The position numbers and the translations under genes are program-made. This document shows positions 19,892 through 29,361 of a stretch of 64,000 bases of DNA, one piece after another. Each line of letters begins with the position of its first letter. Position 1 is the stretch's first letter. The DNA comes from Oleoguttula mirabilis (lineage: Eukaryota > Ascomycota > Dothideomycetes > Mycosphaerellales > Teratosphaeriaceae). The stretch lies in the NCBI GenBank assembly GCA_035135055.1, contig JAVFHQ010000055.1:124001-188000 (forward strand), given 5' to 3'. Under the pieces are notes generated by a model that saw only the letters and a program-made list of their open reading frames with translations, did no database searches and had not been told where the DNA came from.

Positions 19892-20830
19892 ATGAGCGAC
19901 GACGACATGGCGGCGCGAATGTCTACATACCGGACGCTCGTTCCACAGCTAGGCTCGGCCCTGAAGAGCTTCCAGTCATCAGGCGCCAAGTTCCGAGTGC
20001 TGAAGACGGTGCATCCGTCGAGACTCATACCAGAAGACCCGCAGCCTCCATCTCGTGATGAATCACCAAAGACCCTCTTCATCCTGGACTCCTCCTTCAA
20101 CCCACCATCCATCGCACACCAGACACTGGCCATGTCAGCATTGAAAGCCACCTCCAGTGACGCATCACCTCGACCGCACCGTCTACTGCTCCTGTTCGCC
20201 ACCATGAACGCGGATAAAGCTCCCTCGGCCGCCTCCTTCGACCAACGCCTGACACTGATGACCGTCTTCGCCGCCGACTTGCTGCAGAGCCTGAAAGCCA
20301 CGTCGGCGGAGTACTCGGTCGTGCCGGTAGACATCGGCGTCACCACAGTGCCCTACTACACCGACAAATCGGCCGCCATCGAGGCCGAGGGGCTGCAATG
20401 GTACCCCGACAAGCCCACGCACACCCACCTTGTCGGCTTCGACACCCTGACGCGGTTTTTTGCCGCCAAGTACTACCCTAAGTTCGATCCGCCCTTTTCG
20501 GCTCTCAATCCCTACTTCGACGGCGGCCATCGTCTACGCGTCACCCTGCGGCCGGACGACGAGTACGGCAGTGTGGACGAGCAGCGTGCTTTTGTCGAGC
20601 GGTTGGGGAATGGGGAGATGGAGGACGACGGAGGCAAGCCGGAATGGGCGAAGCAGGTCGAGCTCGTGCCGCCGAATGCTGAGGTGGGCGTGAGTAGTAC
20701 GAAGGTGCGCAAGGCGGCGAAACGAGGGGATTGGGACGCGGTCGGGCAGCTGTGTATGGCCGGGGTCACCGAGTGGGTGCGGAGCGAGAAGCTTTACGCG
20801 GAAGATGACCGGGGCGCCAAGATGGCTTGA
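19892..20830 (+). CDS. POF1: nicotinamide mononucleotide adenylyltransferase-like (POF1 type)
   Basis: This is a 312-residue HIGH-type nucleotidylyltransferase. FILDSSFNPPSIAHQTLAMSAL corresponds to the GxFNPxHxGH ATP-binding loop, with Ala-His in place of Gly-His. VPPNAEVGVSSTKVRKAAKRGDW corresponds to the ISSTxxR loop. HTHLVGFDTLTRFFAAKYYP and the Asp/Tyr-rich central part match fungal Pof1/YCL047C-like proteins. These are thought to act as NMN adenylyltransferases in NAD salvage or quality control. Single exon, start ATG 19892. Not assigned to the main NMA1/NMA2 group because of the diverged first motif and the insert. Confidence 0.8.
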   Translation: MSDDDMAARMSTYRTLVPQLGSALKSFQSSGAKFRVLKTVHPSRLIPEDPQPPSRDESPKTLFILDSSFNPPSIAHQTLAMSALKATSSDASPRPHRLLLLFATMNADKAPSAASFDQRLTLMTVFAADLLQSLKATSAEYSVVPVDIGVTTVPYYTDKSAAIEAEGLQWYPDKPTHTHLVGFDTLTRFFAAKYYPKFDPPFSALNPYFDGGHRLRVTLRPDDEYGSVDEQRAFVERLGNGEMEDDGGKPEWAKQVELVPPNAEVGVSSTKVRKAAKRGDWDAVGQLCMAGVTEWVRSEKLYAEDDRGAKMA

Positions 20831-22676
20831 AATGCTCGACCCCTCTCCCACCATCAAGCGCCATTACGGGTGATTGTCGAAAGGTGATGGTATACTATCA
20901 GCCTTCCCTGCCGCCGCCTGAAGATCGTCTTCCGGGTCCATGCCACACCGTCTGCAGGCACTGACGACGACCCTCGACGGTCCTTCTGGCCAGGCACCGC
21001 TACACACTCCCCGTATTGCCCCACGGCTCTCCTCCCAACTTCCACACCCTCCCGGCCAGCCAGGCCGTTGCACCGCTACCTCGACGGAAGATTCGCTCGT
21101 CTCGGTGGCCCCGGCCCCCGGGCACATTGAGCCCCCCTTGAAGATCAGCGGGGTCCACTGCACTTCCAGCCAGGCGCCCGGGCCGCACAAACACGGCAGA
21201 GCCTCAACCAACCCATCTTCCCCACCACCCCGATCGTAACAACCCCGTGCTCGTGCCGCCTCCGCCGTCCCCCGTCCTCCACACCGCCCTCCCTTCGCCC
21301 TGTTCAGACCTGGCGAAGGGGGTCCTGTCGGAGGACGCAGAGACGCTTGCAGCTTCGGCAACAGTGCCAGGCGGAGGGCCCGTCCGATCCCCTTCCCCCC
21401 GAACCTCGCGTGCTTCGTAGTCCTTCGGTTCCCAGCATTTCCCATTCCACTCCCCCTCTGAACCAGCCGGGGGGGCTGAACGTGAGCCACACACCCCAAA
21501 AAAAAACTCCACGCTGACGGGCCCTTCGCAAGCCATGGGCCCCAAAATGTCCCGTTTGTGATGGCGGTTTTGGCGAACGAAACCACGAAGCGCAGATCGG
21601 GGGGGTTTTTTTTCGTCGGCCTCGCGCGCAAAGGCGATTACGGAGGCACTTTGACCCGCCGACACGAAATTGTCGCAACTCGTTTGCTTGCGTTGAGCTC
21701 CGGCCCATTGGCGCCCTGCTGCTGGCACACCCTACCCTTCCCCCATGGCTGCTTTGGCGTTTTGGGTTCCCACCCGTTTGTTGTTGGGCGGGGACCAATG
21801 GGACTTAATGGCCTCAACCACGACAACGGGCTTCGTTGTTGTTCCTTCCAAGCACTTCCCTCGTAGATCTGAAGGACGCGGCTCTGATTGGAAGGGGCCC
21901 GGTAGGGTTGGGGTTGTTGCAGGCTTGAGTGAGGTGGCCATGGGGGTTTGCCGCTGCAGAAGGGTTCCGCAAGCTTCTGTGTTTGTTGTTTGAGAAGGAA
22001 AGGATGTTATGGGGGGACGAAGCATGGCAAACATCTACTTTCCCGGTGAACCTGGCTGGGGCTCGGTGTTTGTGTGACTGGTAACCTGCCAGAAAAGCCT
22101 GTCTGTAGTTGGTCCCTTTTTTTCGAATGGAAACGAAAACGGAAGCGTCACCAAAACTGCTCGGTTGCTTCTCGGGGCTCTTTGCTCTGCTTTTGTGTGC
22201 CCACGATCACTACCCACCGGATGCACTTTTGCACAGGACAGGAGTTGGAGAGTTGGAAGAGGCCCAGCCTTCTCGTGTCACACGTCTCATTCCGTTCGAG
22301 ACTATGTACAAACGTCGCCTTCCAAAGGACAGGCAACGGCCACCGCTGCCAAATCAATCATCAAACGCGGCCCCCGCCAAAATGGAACGCAAATGGCCGA
22401 TGCACCCGTACATTGTTTGTTTGAAGACATTATGCCACCCCTCTACTGGTGTTGCGCCTTGGTGCCGGGCCCTTTGCATGGCCCAAGACACCATTCCCCT
22501 ATGCCGCTGAATCCGCTCACACAGCTTCGCCAAGAGTTCGATCAAAGAAGTATGTATAAGAGGTGGTTGGTCGTGATGTTTTTGTGTGCAAAGTGTCCCG
22601 CCGTCTCTCTCGACAAGTCGTTCATAGAAACAAAGTACGTTAGGCCACTCGATGGCGCACTGCGCCTCGAGCCCTT
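20831..22676. other. long convergent gene-free region
   Basis: This is 1.85 kb between the 3' ends of the POF1-like gene (plus) and the SKG6-like gene (minus). It has several homopolymer runs (A-run near 21500, G/T-run near 21600) and overlapping open frames on both strands of similar length, which suggests composition rather than coding. No RNA gene is recognised. Confidence 0.45.
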
Positions 22677-24694
22677 TTACGCCCTGCCCATGTCCATCCT
22701 CGGCCTCAGCTGAGATGCCAGGTCGTCCTTGGTGGTGACCATCTCCTTCGGGATGCGCGACACGCGGTAGGCACCGGCGCGCAGGGCGTCCTGCTGCACG
22801 GCCCCAATGCCGGAGCGGGTGCTCTTGATGCTGCCGCTGTCGCTCCCACTGTCGGCGCGCGCGCCGAGCATCTTCGGGGGCGCGAAGTCCAGCGTCGTGA
22901 ACGAGCTCGAGTTGCGCAGCATGTGCGGCGACGGGATGGCCTTCAGCTCGTCGTACGCGCCCGCAAGCGGCGTGAAGGCCTTGACGGCCGGGCTGTAGGG
23001 TCGCGGGACGCCCGTGGGGCTGTCCGGCCCGCCGCCATTCTGCCTCTGCCGGTACGATGACGGCGGAGCGTAGTCGATCGGGCTGTTCAGCACGGTGTCA
23101 TAATCGCCGAGCTTAGACGGAGCGGGTAGGCCTTGTAGAGGCTTCGGAGGCGGCATCCGCTTCTTCGGCATGGGGGGTGGCGGGCCGGGACCAGGTCGGC
23201 CTCTCATCTGCGGACGACCAGCAGACTGCGTCGACATCCGTCGGGCGTGGGGACCGCTGGTGCGCGGCGCACCACGTGGTGGAGGCGTCATGGCACGACG
23301 CGCAACTGGCTGGGCATATGGTCGGCCGGCCATGACGAAGGCACCAGTTTCCGGGTCGAAGATCGCGCCTTCCATGTAATTTGCGTCGTCCTCCTCGTAG
23401 TGGCCGGCTGTTGGGTTGGGACGACTCTCGTCGAAGTACTCTTTGTAAAAGGATCTTATCCTGTTCGCTCGTATTTCGGGATTGTCCTCCGGCAGGTCGG
23501 AGGGCAACGGTCTCAGGCCCATTACAGACAGGCGCTGCGGCACGGGCTTTACCGGAAGCTGCTGGGATGCGTTTGGATGGTCCAAGGACGAACGACCATT
23601 ACGGATCAGAGCAGAATCAACGTCGTACTCCGGCTCGTTCACAGTAGGGATAGGTGGTGCCATTGCTGGACCGGCACCGTAGTCGCTCGTTTCGGATGCA
23701 ACACTGGCCATGGTGGCCCCAGTACCTGCTGAAGCTGAAGACTTGCGCGGCGGGCGAGGAGCAGACGTGGACGTCGATCTCGGCCGTGACGCTTCCTGGA
23801 CGGGTGGCGCTGGTGGCGGAGGAGGCTGTGGAAGTGACTGCGGCATAGACTGTTTCCGCGGTGCAGGCTTGACTTCCCTGATGTCGTTGAGCGGCTGATC
23901 GGTGGAACCAAGGCTGGTCTTGCGGCTTGGCGGCATGCTGCGGTTGTTACTGTGCAGTGGGCGCATAGCTAGCTCCTCGGAAGAGTTGGATGTGTGCTGC
24001 GACATCGAATCCACGCGATGGGCCGGGTTCGATCGAGACATGCGTTGAGCATTCCTGAGCAGATTTGCCTTTTCGCCGCCCGCAGAGTGGTTCGTTGAAG
24101 CGGAGTATTGAGATGCGTTGTCCGGTCGTGGCCGAGACGAATCAATGGAGGTGCGCATCATCGTCACTGGGCGGTAGGGGTCATGGTGGTCCTGCATAGC
24201 CCGCGACATGCTGTGTATCGATCCATCAGAGCTTTGCAAGCCCGCTGGGAGCAGGTATGGGTTGCTCATATCCTCCATCGACAGTCCACGCACTCTGCCG
24301 GGTCGCGTCGGGTCTTCCATATCCGTCACAATCATCTCGGGCACGCCATTTTTGTTCTTGTTCGATTTCGAGGGCGCGGACATGTCGCCAAAGTCCAGCG
24401 ACTTGTGGGGGTCGTTGGCGTCTTCGATCCGTTGCTTTTTGAGGTGACGGCGGTGGAGGTATACAAATACGACGAGGGCGGAACATATTGGGATGCTTTA
24501 CGACCGTTAGCTTACACTCCATAGCCTAAATACCAGCCCATTGCTACTCACACCGCAGCAAGCACAATGGCCAGAGTCTCGGGAGATTGTGGTTTCTGGC
24601 ATATGGAGGACTTGTCGCCGGACGTGCAAGTGCTCACGGACGCCGAGCTCGTAGTGCTCGATCGTCCTACCAGTGTCCTCGTCGCCACGTGCAT
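22677..24694 (-). CDS. SKG6/AXL2-like single-pass membrane protein
   Basis: The predicted protein has 653 residues from two exons (24694-24552, 24495-22677) around a 56-nt intron (gtgagt, gctaac, gtaaag). A longer start at ATG 24781 is possible. A short Thr/Ser/Cys-rich outer segment leads to a transmembrane helix, LAIVLAAVIPICSALVVFVY (about residues 41-60). The basic stop-transfer HRRHLKKQR and the conserved juxtamembrane block EDANDPHKSLDFGDM follow. A long disordered cytoplasmic tail comes next, with MIVTDMED, MEDMSNPYLLPAGLQ, HDPYRPV and proline-rich PPPPMPKKRMPPPKPLQGLP. This is the architecture of the widespread Pezizomycotina SKG6-type proteins implicated in polarity or wall signalling. 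The intron splits the membrane helix. Confidence 0.8.
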
Positions 24695-26097
24695 TGCTTC
24701 CTTGCCACTCTCGACGACACTGCGAAGGGCGTTGTGGTGCGTGTCCGTCAGGTGCAGTGTGATATGCGTAGGGAGTTTCATCTTCCGTCAAGTGCGCGTC
24801 GTAGACCGCGTGGGCGCCGCTGTCTACGACAATGTCTTCCGCACACTGACCACCGAGGCGGGTGCAGGCTGTATTGTTCTGGCAACAAGGCTGAGACGGT
24901 GCGTTGGCGGCGTGCTGCGAGCTGCTTCAGGTTGGTCCGGGGCGTTTCAGGAGGTTCTGCTTCGCTGGTTTCAAAGGAGTGGAAGTTGCTGATTAGTCGG
25001 CGTGTCGTGGCGTAGTATGTACAAGGAATGACTGCGGTTAGTGACGGGAAACGAGTGTCGTCGAAGCAGAGAATGAATGGCCCACCCGCCGGATACGAGG
25101 CGTCTGCGGTGCGTGAGGGTGTGGGTGAGAGAACAGGTCCAGTCGCCAAGGGAGAGGAATGCAACGCATGGGCCTCCAAGCTAACGACAACACGCTACAC
25201 AGGCGACCGCTTCCGCTCTATAAAGATGAATCGTGATTCAGTGTTTCCCAGCATGGCGTTCCGATCGCATCGGCAAGTATCCTATAATCGATGTATCGGT
25301 ATCGGTCGGGACGTGTTGTCATGATCGTTGACAACGACAACAACGTTCCAATGCCCGCAGTTGGCTGCTCTCCTGAGCTGCAAACCAACCTTTGAAGTTC
25401 AAAAGATCAAAGACTTCCGAAGTTCCGCCTTGCAGCCGTTCGAGCGCGGGCGCTTGCCACATCAACGCTAGCTCCAGGTACAGCGAATAAGCTCTTATCG
25501 CCGGCCAATCAGCCGCTGACGACGCGGTATATATGCACGACATGCCGCCGAGCTGGGAACAGCCCCGCTCTTTCTGCTGAACCCCTTGAGCTCGCAGGAA
25601 TCTGTTGGAGCCCACAGCTTCATGCTCATGCTCATGTCCTATGGTTTCGTGCGTCCCTACCTGTGGTGTCTGCATCCTCCGGGACGATGACATACGAGGC
25701 GCCTATACAGCGTTAAAGGCGCACTGCTTATCTGGGGGGCGCTAAGGGGACCGATCCTTGTCCCTCGCAATCTCCGCGTGCCTGCCGTGCAGTGTGGAGT
25801 GTGGGCCCTGTCCACGAGGATCTAGTCTCTATAACGTTCGCGCGTGGCAGGAACCCACAGGGCCACAGGTGGACGACACTTCGTCCGTGTCGTGCGAACA
25901 CGTACATCTGCAACGCACTTCAGGAGAAAGCGGACGATGCCTCGCAGCCAGCTGCCGCCGTCCGATCTTGGTATGTATGCGACTCGCCGCAGGCTGCGAC
26001 ACCGCAAGCCGTCGAAGGAACGGCAACCTCGTATAGCGGGGCATTACGAAAGCCGATCAAGTCTCGACACTCGAAGGATGTCAAACGCAAAAACATA
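24695..26097. other. gene-free stretch
   Basis: About 1.4 kb upstream of the SKG6-like gene and downstream of the tRNA-Pro gene. It includes ctctataaag near 25220 and short scattered frames with no domain signal. The first several hundred bases are likely 5' untranslated region and promoter. Confidence 0.45.
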
Positions 26098-26251
26098 GGC
26101 CCCGGCTGCGGTCTAGACAGAAGGTTAGAATGAATGTCAACGCTCAGAGATGGGTTGTACCCTTCGATATAACTCACTCGAACGCAGGATCACCCGCATT
26201 TGGACGATAGGTTCTCCCTAAGCGGGTATGTTACCACTACACCACAGGAGC
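26098..26251 (-). tRNA. tRNA-Pro(AGG), two introns
   Basis: The segments are 26251-26216, 26198-26178 and 26112-26098. The joined RNA has the A box TGGTGTAGTGG, D-stem GTGT/ACAT, anticodon stem CCCGC/GCGGG with loop TTAGGGT (anticodon AGG), T-stem CTGCG/CGCAG and T-loop TTCGAAC. Discriminator C73 is usual for eukaryotic tRNA-Pro. The acceptor stem pairs GCTCCTG with CCGGGGC, with one mismatch (6:67) and one G-U. The canonical 37/38 intron is 17 nt (26199-26215). A 65-nt GT-AG insertion (26113-26177) interrupts the T-loop after A58, the same position as in both tRNA-Phe genes. A T5 run 7 nt downstream is a Pol III terminator. A TATATAAA box lies 31-38 nt upstream. Confidence 0.8.
26113..26177 (-). 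other. GT-AG intron-like insertion in tRNA T-loop
   Basis: This 65-nt segment starts gtgagttata, has ttctaac 17-11 nt before its end and finishes gtctag. It follows A58 of tRNA-Pro and shares only its first 10 nt with the T-loop insertion of tRNA-Phe copy 1. Confidence 0.75.
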
Positions 26252-26281
26252 CTGTTCGTGTGTAACAGAACGATCAGATCG

Positions 26282-26289
26282 TTTATATA
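26282..26289 (-). promoter_or_regulatory. TATA-like box upstream of tRNA-Pro
   Basis: TATATAAA on the minus strand, 31-38 nt before the first base of tRNA-Pro. Upstream TATA boxes support tRNA transcription in fission yeast. Here one could compensate for the split B box. Confidence 0.45.
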
Positions 26290-26726
26290 CCACATCTACG
26301 CAGGCTCCGGTGTTTGCCCGGAGACGGCGACGTGCCGATGGCAGCCTGAAACGCGTAGCATGTGACTGGGGTACAGGCAGTCATGCGCACACATCCAGGC
26401 GTGGACTCCAATGGCCTCTTACGGGACGATCCGCAGTATGTAGGTAGATACATATCGAGCATTGCAACATAAGCGACCGACTTTGGCCAACTTGACATTG
26501 CCGGCATAGCACCACTATGAATGCCTCCAGCACAGGTCTCGCCGACCTTTCAACCACCTTCCAGATGAGACTGCAGTTGCGCGAACGTCTCCTTCGTCTT
26601 TGTGTTGGATGAAGCATCCACGACAATGTAGCAATCAAATCGGACCGGGGAGGGTACTGCTTGAATTACATAGGCCTCCCTCCAGGTTCAGGCCGGCGTA
26701 GTCTGCTCGATATCAGCCCGCCGCAC
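26290..26726. other. gene-free stretch
   Basis: About 440 bp between the tRNA-Pro upstream box and the F-box-like remnant. No supported feature. Confidence 0.45.
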
Positions 26727-27572
26727 ATGCAACCCCCTTTTACAAAACCATTCAGATTCCTGGATCTCCCAGTGGAGCTCCGCGTGAAGATCTACGGCTG
26801 CGTCCAGCAACATCCTCAGCCACTACAGGCGACCATGCTCTCCGATCTCGCGAGCCAGCATCGCCGTATCTGGCCTCTCCGACTCACATGCAAGCGAATC
26901 CATCGCGAGCTGTATGAGGCGCCAGAAATCTTCGTCAGAGTCAATACCTGGTACTTCCTCCTGGCCGGAGAGCTTGGCCGATTCAGCCGCAGCATGCCGT
27001 GGCATACAGTAACGCTGTTACGAAGTGTCCAGATTGGCACCGTCCGACCGTTCAGTTTCCTGGAAGCGCCGGGTCGGGAAGTTTGTCGTCGGTGATAACG
27101 TGCGGCAATTGCGAAGACTGCCGTTGCTTGAGAGACTCATTGTCGACGTCGATGGCGTTGACGTAATAAGAATGCCCACGGAGCAACATCTGGCTGGGTA
27201 CGCCAGTCAACGACCGAGACCAGCGCTACGACATGGCAATGTAAGCTGTCATTGAGGCGCTGCCGGAAATGCGTCAGGGCGTGGTGCTGGAGGTAAGGAG
27301 GTACGATGAGGCTGAAGAAGCTAGTGGCGCCGCTGCCGTACTTCACAGGCAAGCAAGTGCGAATCACGATGACCTACCGATACCTCGGTGCAATAGGCTG
27401 GAGGCATCTGGCCACCGTGGAAGTGCAGTCGGCCTGGACGGGAGGACCGCGGAGCATTCTCGGCGTGCGTCTACCTGGCGCAGTCTCGCACGAGGCTCGT
27501 GCGGTTGCTCGCGGGCCTGAGGGAGCAATGCGTTTGCTGGAGCTGCCGTGGAAGGGTCCACTGGGGCTGTAG
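26727..27572 (+). pseudogene. decayed F-box-like gene
   Basis: From ATG 26727 the frame reads MQPPFTKPFRFLDLPVELRVKIYGCV..., the usual start of fungal F-box-like proteins (FLDLPxELRxxIY). It continues with LRLTCKRIHRELYEAPEIFVRVNTWYFLLAGELGRF and stops near 27095. Related sequence carries on in other frames. One is WKRRVGKFVVGDNVRQLRRLPLLERLIVDVDG from about 27060. Next is a segment with an in-frame TAA near 27242, followed by EALPEMRQGVVLEVRRYDEAEE. A last frame, PYFTGKQVRITMTYRYLGAIGWRHLATVEVQ, ends at 27572. At least three register changes without good intron signals indicate a pseudogene. Unusual short introns could rescue part of it. Confidence 0.55.
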
Positions 27573-29361
27573 CTACCAAGCCTGGATCGCCAGTCTCCTA
27601 CTCCCTGGGGCATGGAAGATGCGTGTTGATCGCAGGTCTCGTACCACTATGGAGCAGCATTCGGCCATGAGCGATGGGTCGCTATTGTGATGTGAGCAGA
27701 GATGATCGATGGGCTACCCTGCAGTTGTCGCTCTTTTTAGGTATCAGCACCGAGATGGCTGCGTGTGCACGTTAGCGACCCTCTCATCCTACCAGCCCCA
27801 TCCATGCTCTGGAAGACACCCTCCAATGCCGCCGCGCCCTACCCAACTCGCTCGTCATAGATCTGCTCCCTCCTCCCACGCTTCAACGTCAACCTGAACG
27901 GCTCGGGCAGCCTTCTTGCCATGCCGCCTCCATTCCAATCCGGAAGTCCAAGACTCTGGAGAGGTAGTTGTGAGAGACCGAGCATCTGATGGGGTCGCCT
28001 GCCACGTCCGCGTTGTCCTTGCGTGAACAGTTTGCGGCTACGCGGTTGCTCGTTCGTTTGGGGTCGGGATGGCTTGCAGAGGGAGGCTTACAGAGGGACC
28101 ATTTCCTGGCTGAGGTTTTTGTCTGACCAGGATGACGGGTAGACCACTGTCTGCCTGGCCCAGTTTCATGCGCTTTCAACGACTCCAGACGAAATTGGGC
28201 CGGCACCCGTCGCTCTCTCTCGAAGCAAGTCGGAAACATTCACGCCCCGACGATGCGACGTCCCGCTCTTTCAGCACCTGGCATAAGTTGGCGACATTTT
28301 GTGGTTACGGCAGTGCTCTCGCTTGTCTGGCTGATAGCCCCCGAACAGGATAGTTTGTGACGTGTCACCCCAGCGCACGTCTTCCGGAAAGGGAAGACCC
28401 GTACGTACACTCCGCAGCATCATCGCACGCGTCTCGTCCGCCGTGGTTTCCGGACAGTGGGCCGCAGATACGACCCTGGGCCGTGTAACTTTGCGTGCTT
28501 CCCTACGTCTGTGGCTTCCAAAGCCAGTCATCGTTCAGCAACCTTGGCCTGCCTGGTTTTCCTATCAGCCGGTCAGCAGCTGACATGGCTGGGCTGCGCA
28601 TATGGAGCAATCGCAGGTGGGTGGGCTTTCGACCAAGAGGAAGTGTGATGGGTGTGGTAGAGAGTTGGCTGAAGGCCGGCAAACGTTCTGGCGTATTCTT
28701 TTGCTAGCAAGTCTGTCTTTCCGTGGATTAAGATCAGCGCTCGGGCTGAAGCCCAGCTTGCCGTCGTTGTCGAAGCCGAAGGCCGTAGGCCTCGTTCAAA
28801 GCGGATGAGTGTCACTCGGCACGTTCTGGACCTTCGGAAGGAAGACTCGCGGCTTTTTTGGTGCAGCGGCAGTCACTCGTGCTGCTCGACATGCCGAGGG
28901 TGCTGCGAATCATTTCTCTGCGCATGTGTCTCTGGAAGTTTGGCGCGGGCGCCGTGCTGATGCGAGGGTCCTGGCATCGAGGTGGGAGTGCATGTTGTCG
29001 AGCAGCTTGGCGGGCAGTGTGATAGAACGATCTACCTGCTCCGTAAGGGGGCCGACATCTGGACGTGATTTCATGTCGCCTGTTTTGCGAACGCCATGGG
29101 GGGAGTTGTCCGTGTCCTGTCGTGGGCCCGGCAGGTTACCGGCGTTTGAACAGCTGCTGATGGCTCAATGTGACTGTAGAAAGGGATATGGATATGAGAG
29201 ACTGACTATTGAAAACTGTGGGGTGCGTGGTTCATTCTCTGACATGCTCCGCTAGTAGTATCATGGTTCGCGCGCCGTCTGTCATCAAACGGCTGGTCTA
29301 TTGGGGCCGTATGCCGACAAGCCGACAAGCATCGAGGAATATCTCGACCGTACAAACAAAG
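27573..29361. other. gene-free stretch
   Basis: About 1.8 kb between the F-box remnant and the NOP15 stop. Only short frames of no recognisable family on both strands. No repeat or RNA gene was identified. Confidence 0.45.

Noticed and set aside
20864..21798. Overlapping long minus-strand frames downstream of the POF1-like gene
   Set aside because: Three mutually overlapping frames, none with family motifs, cross homopolymer tracts. Chance open frames are likely.
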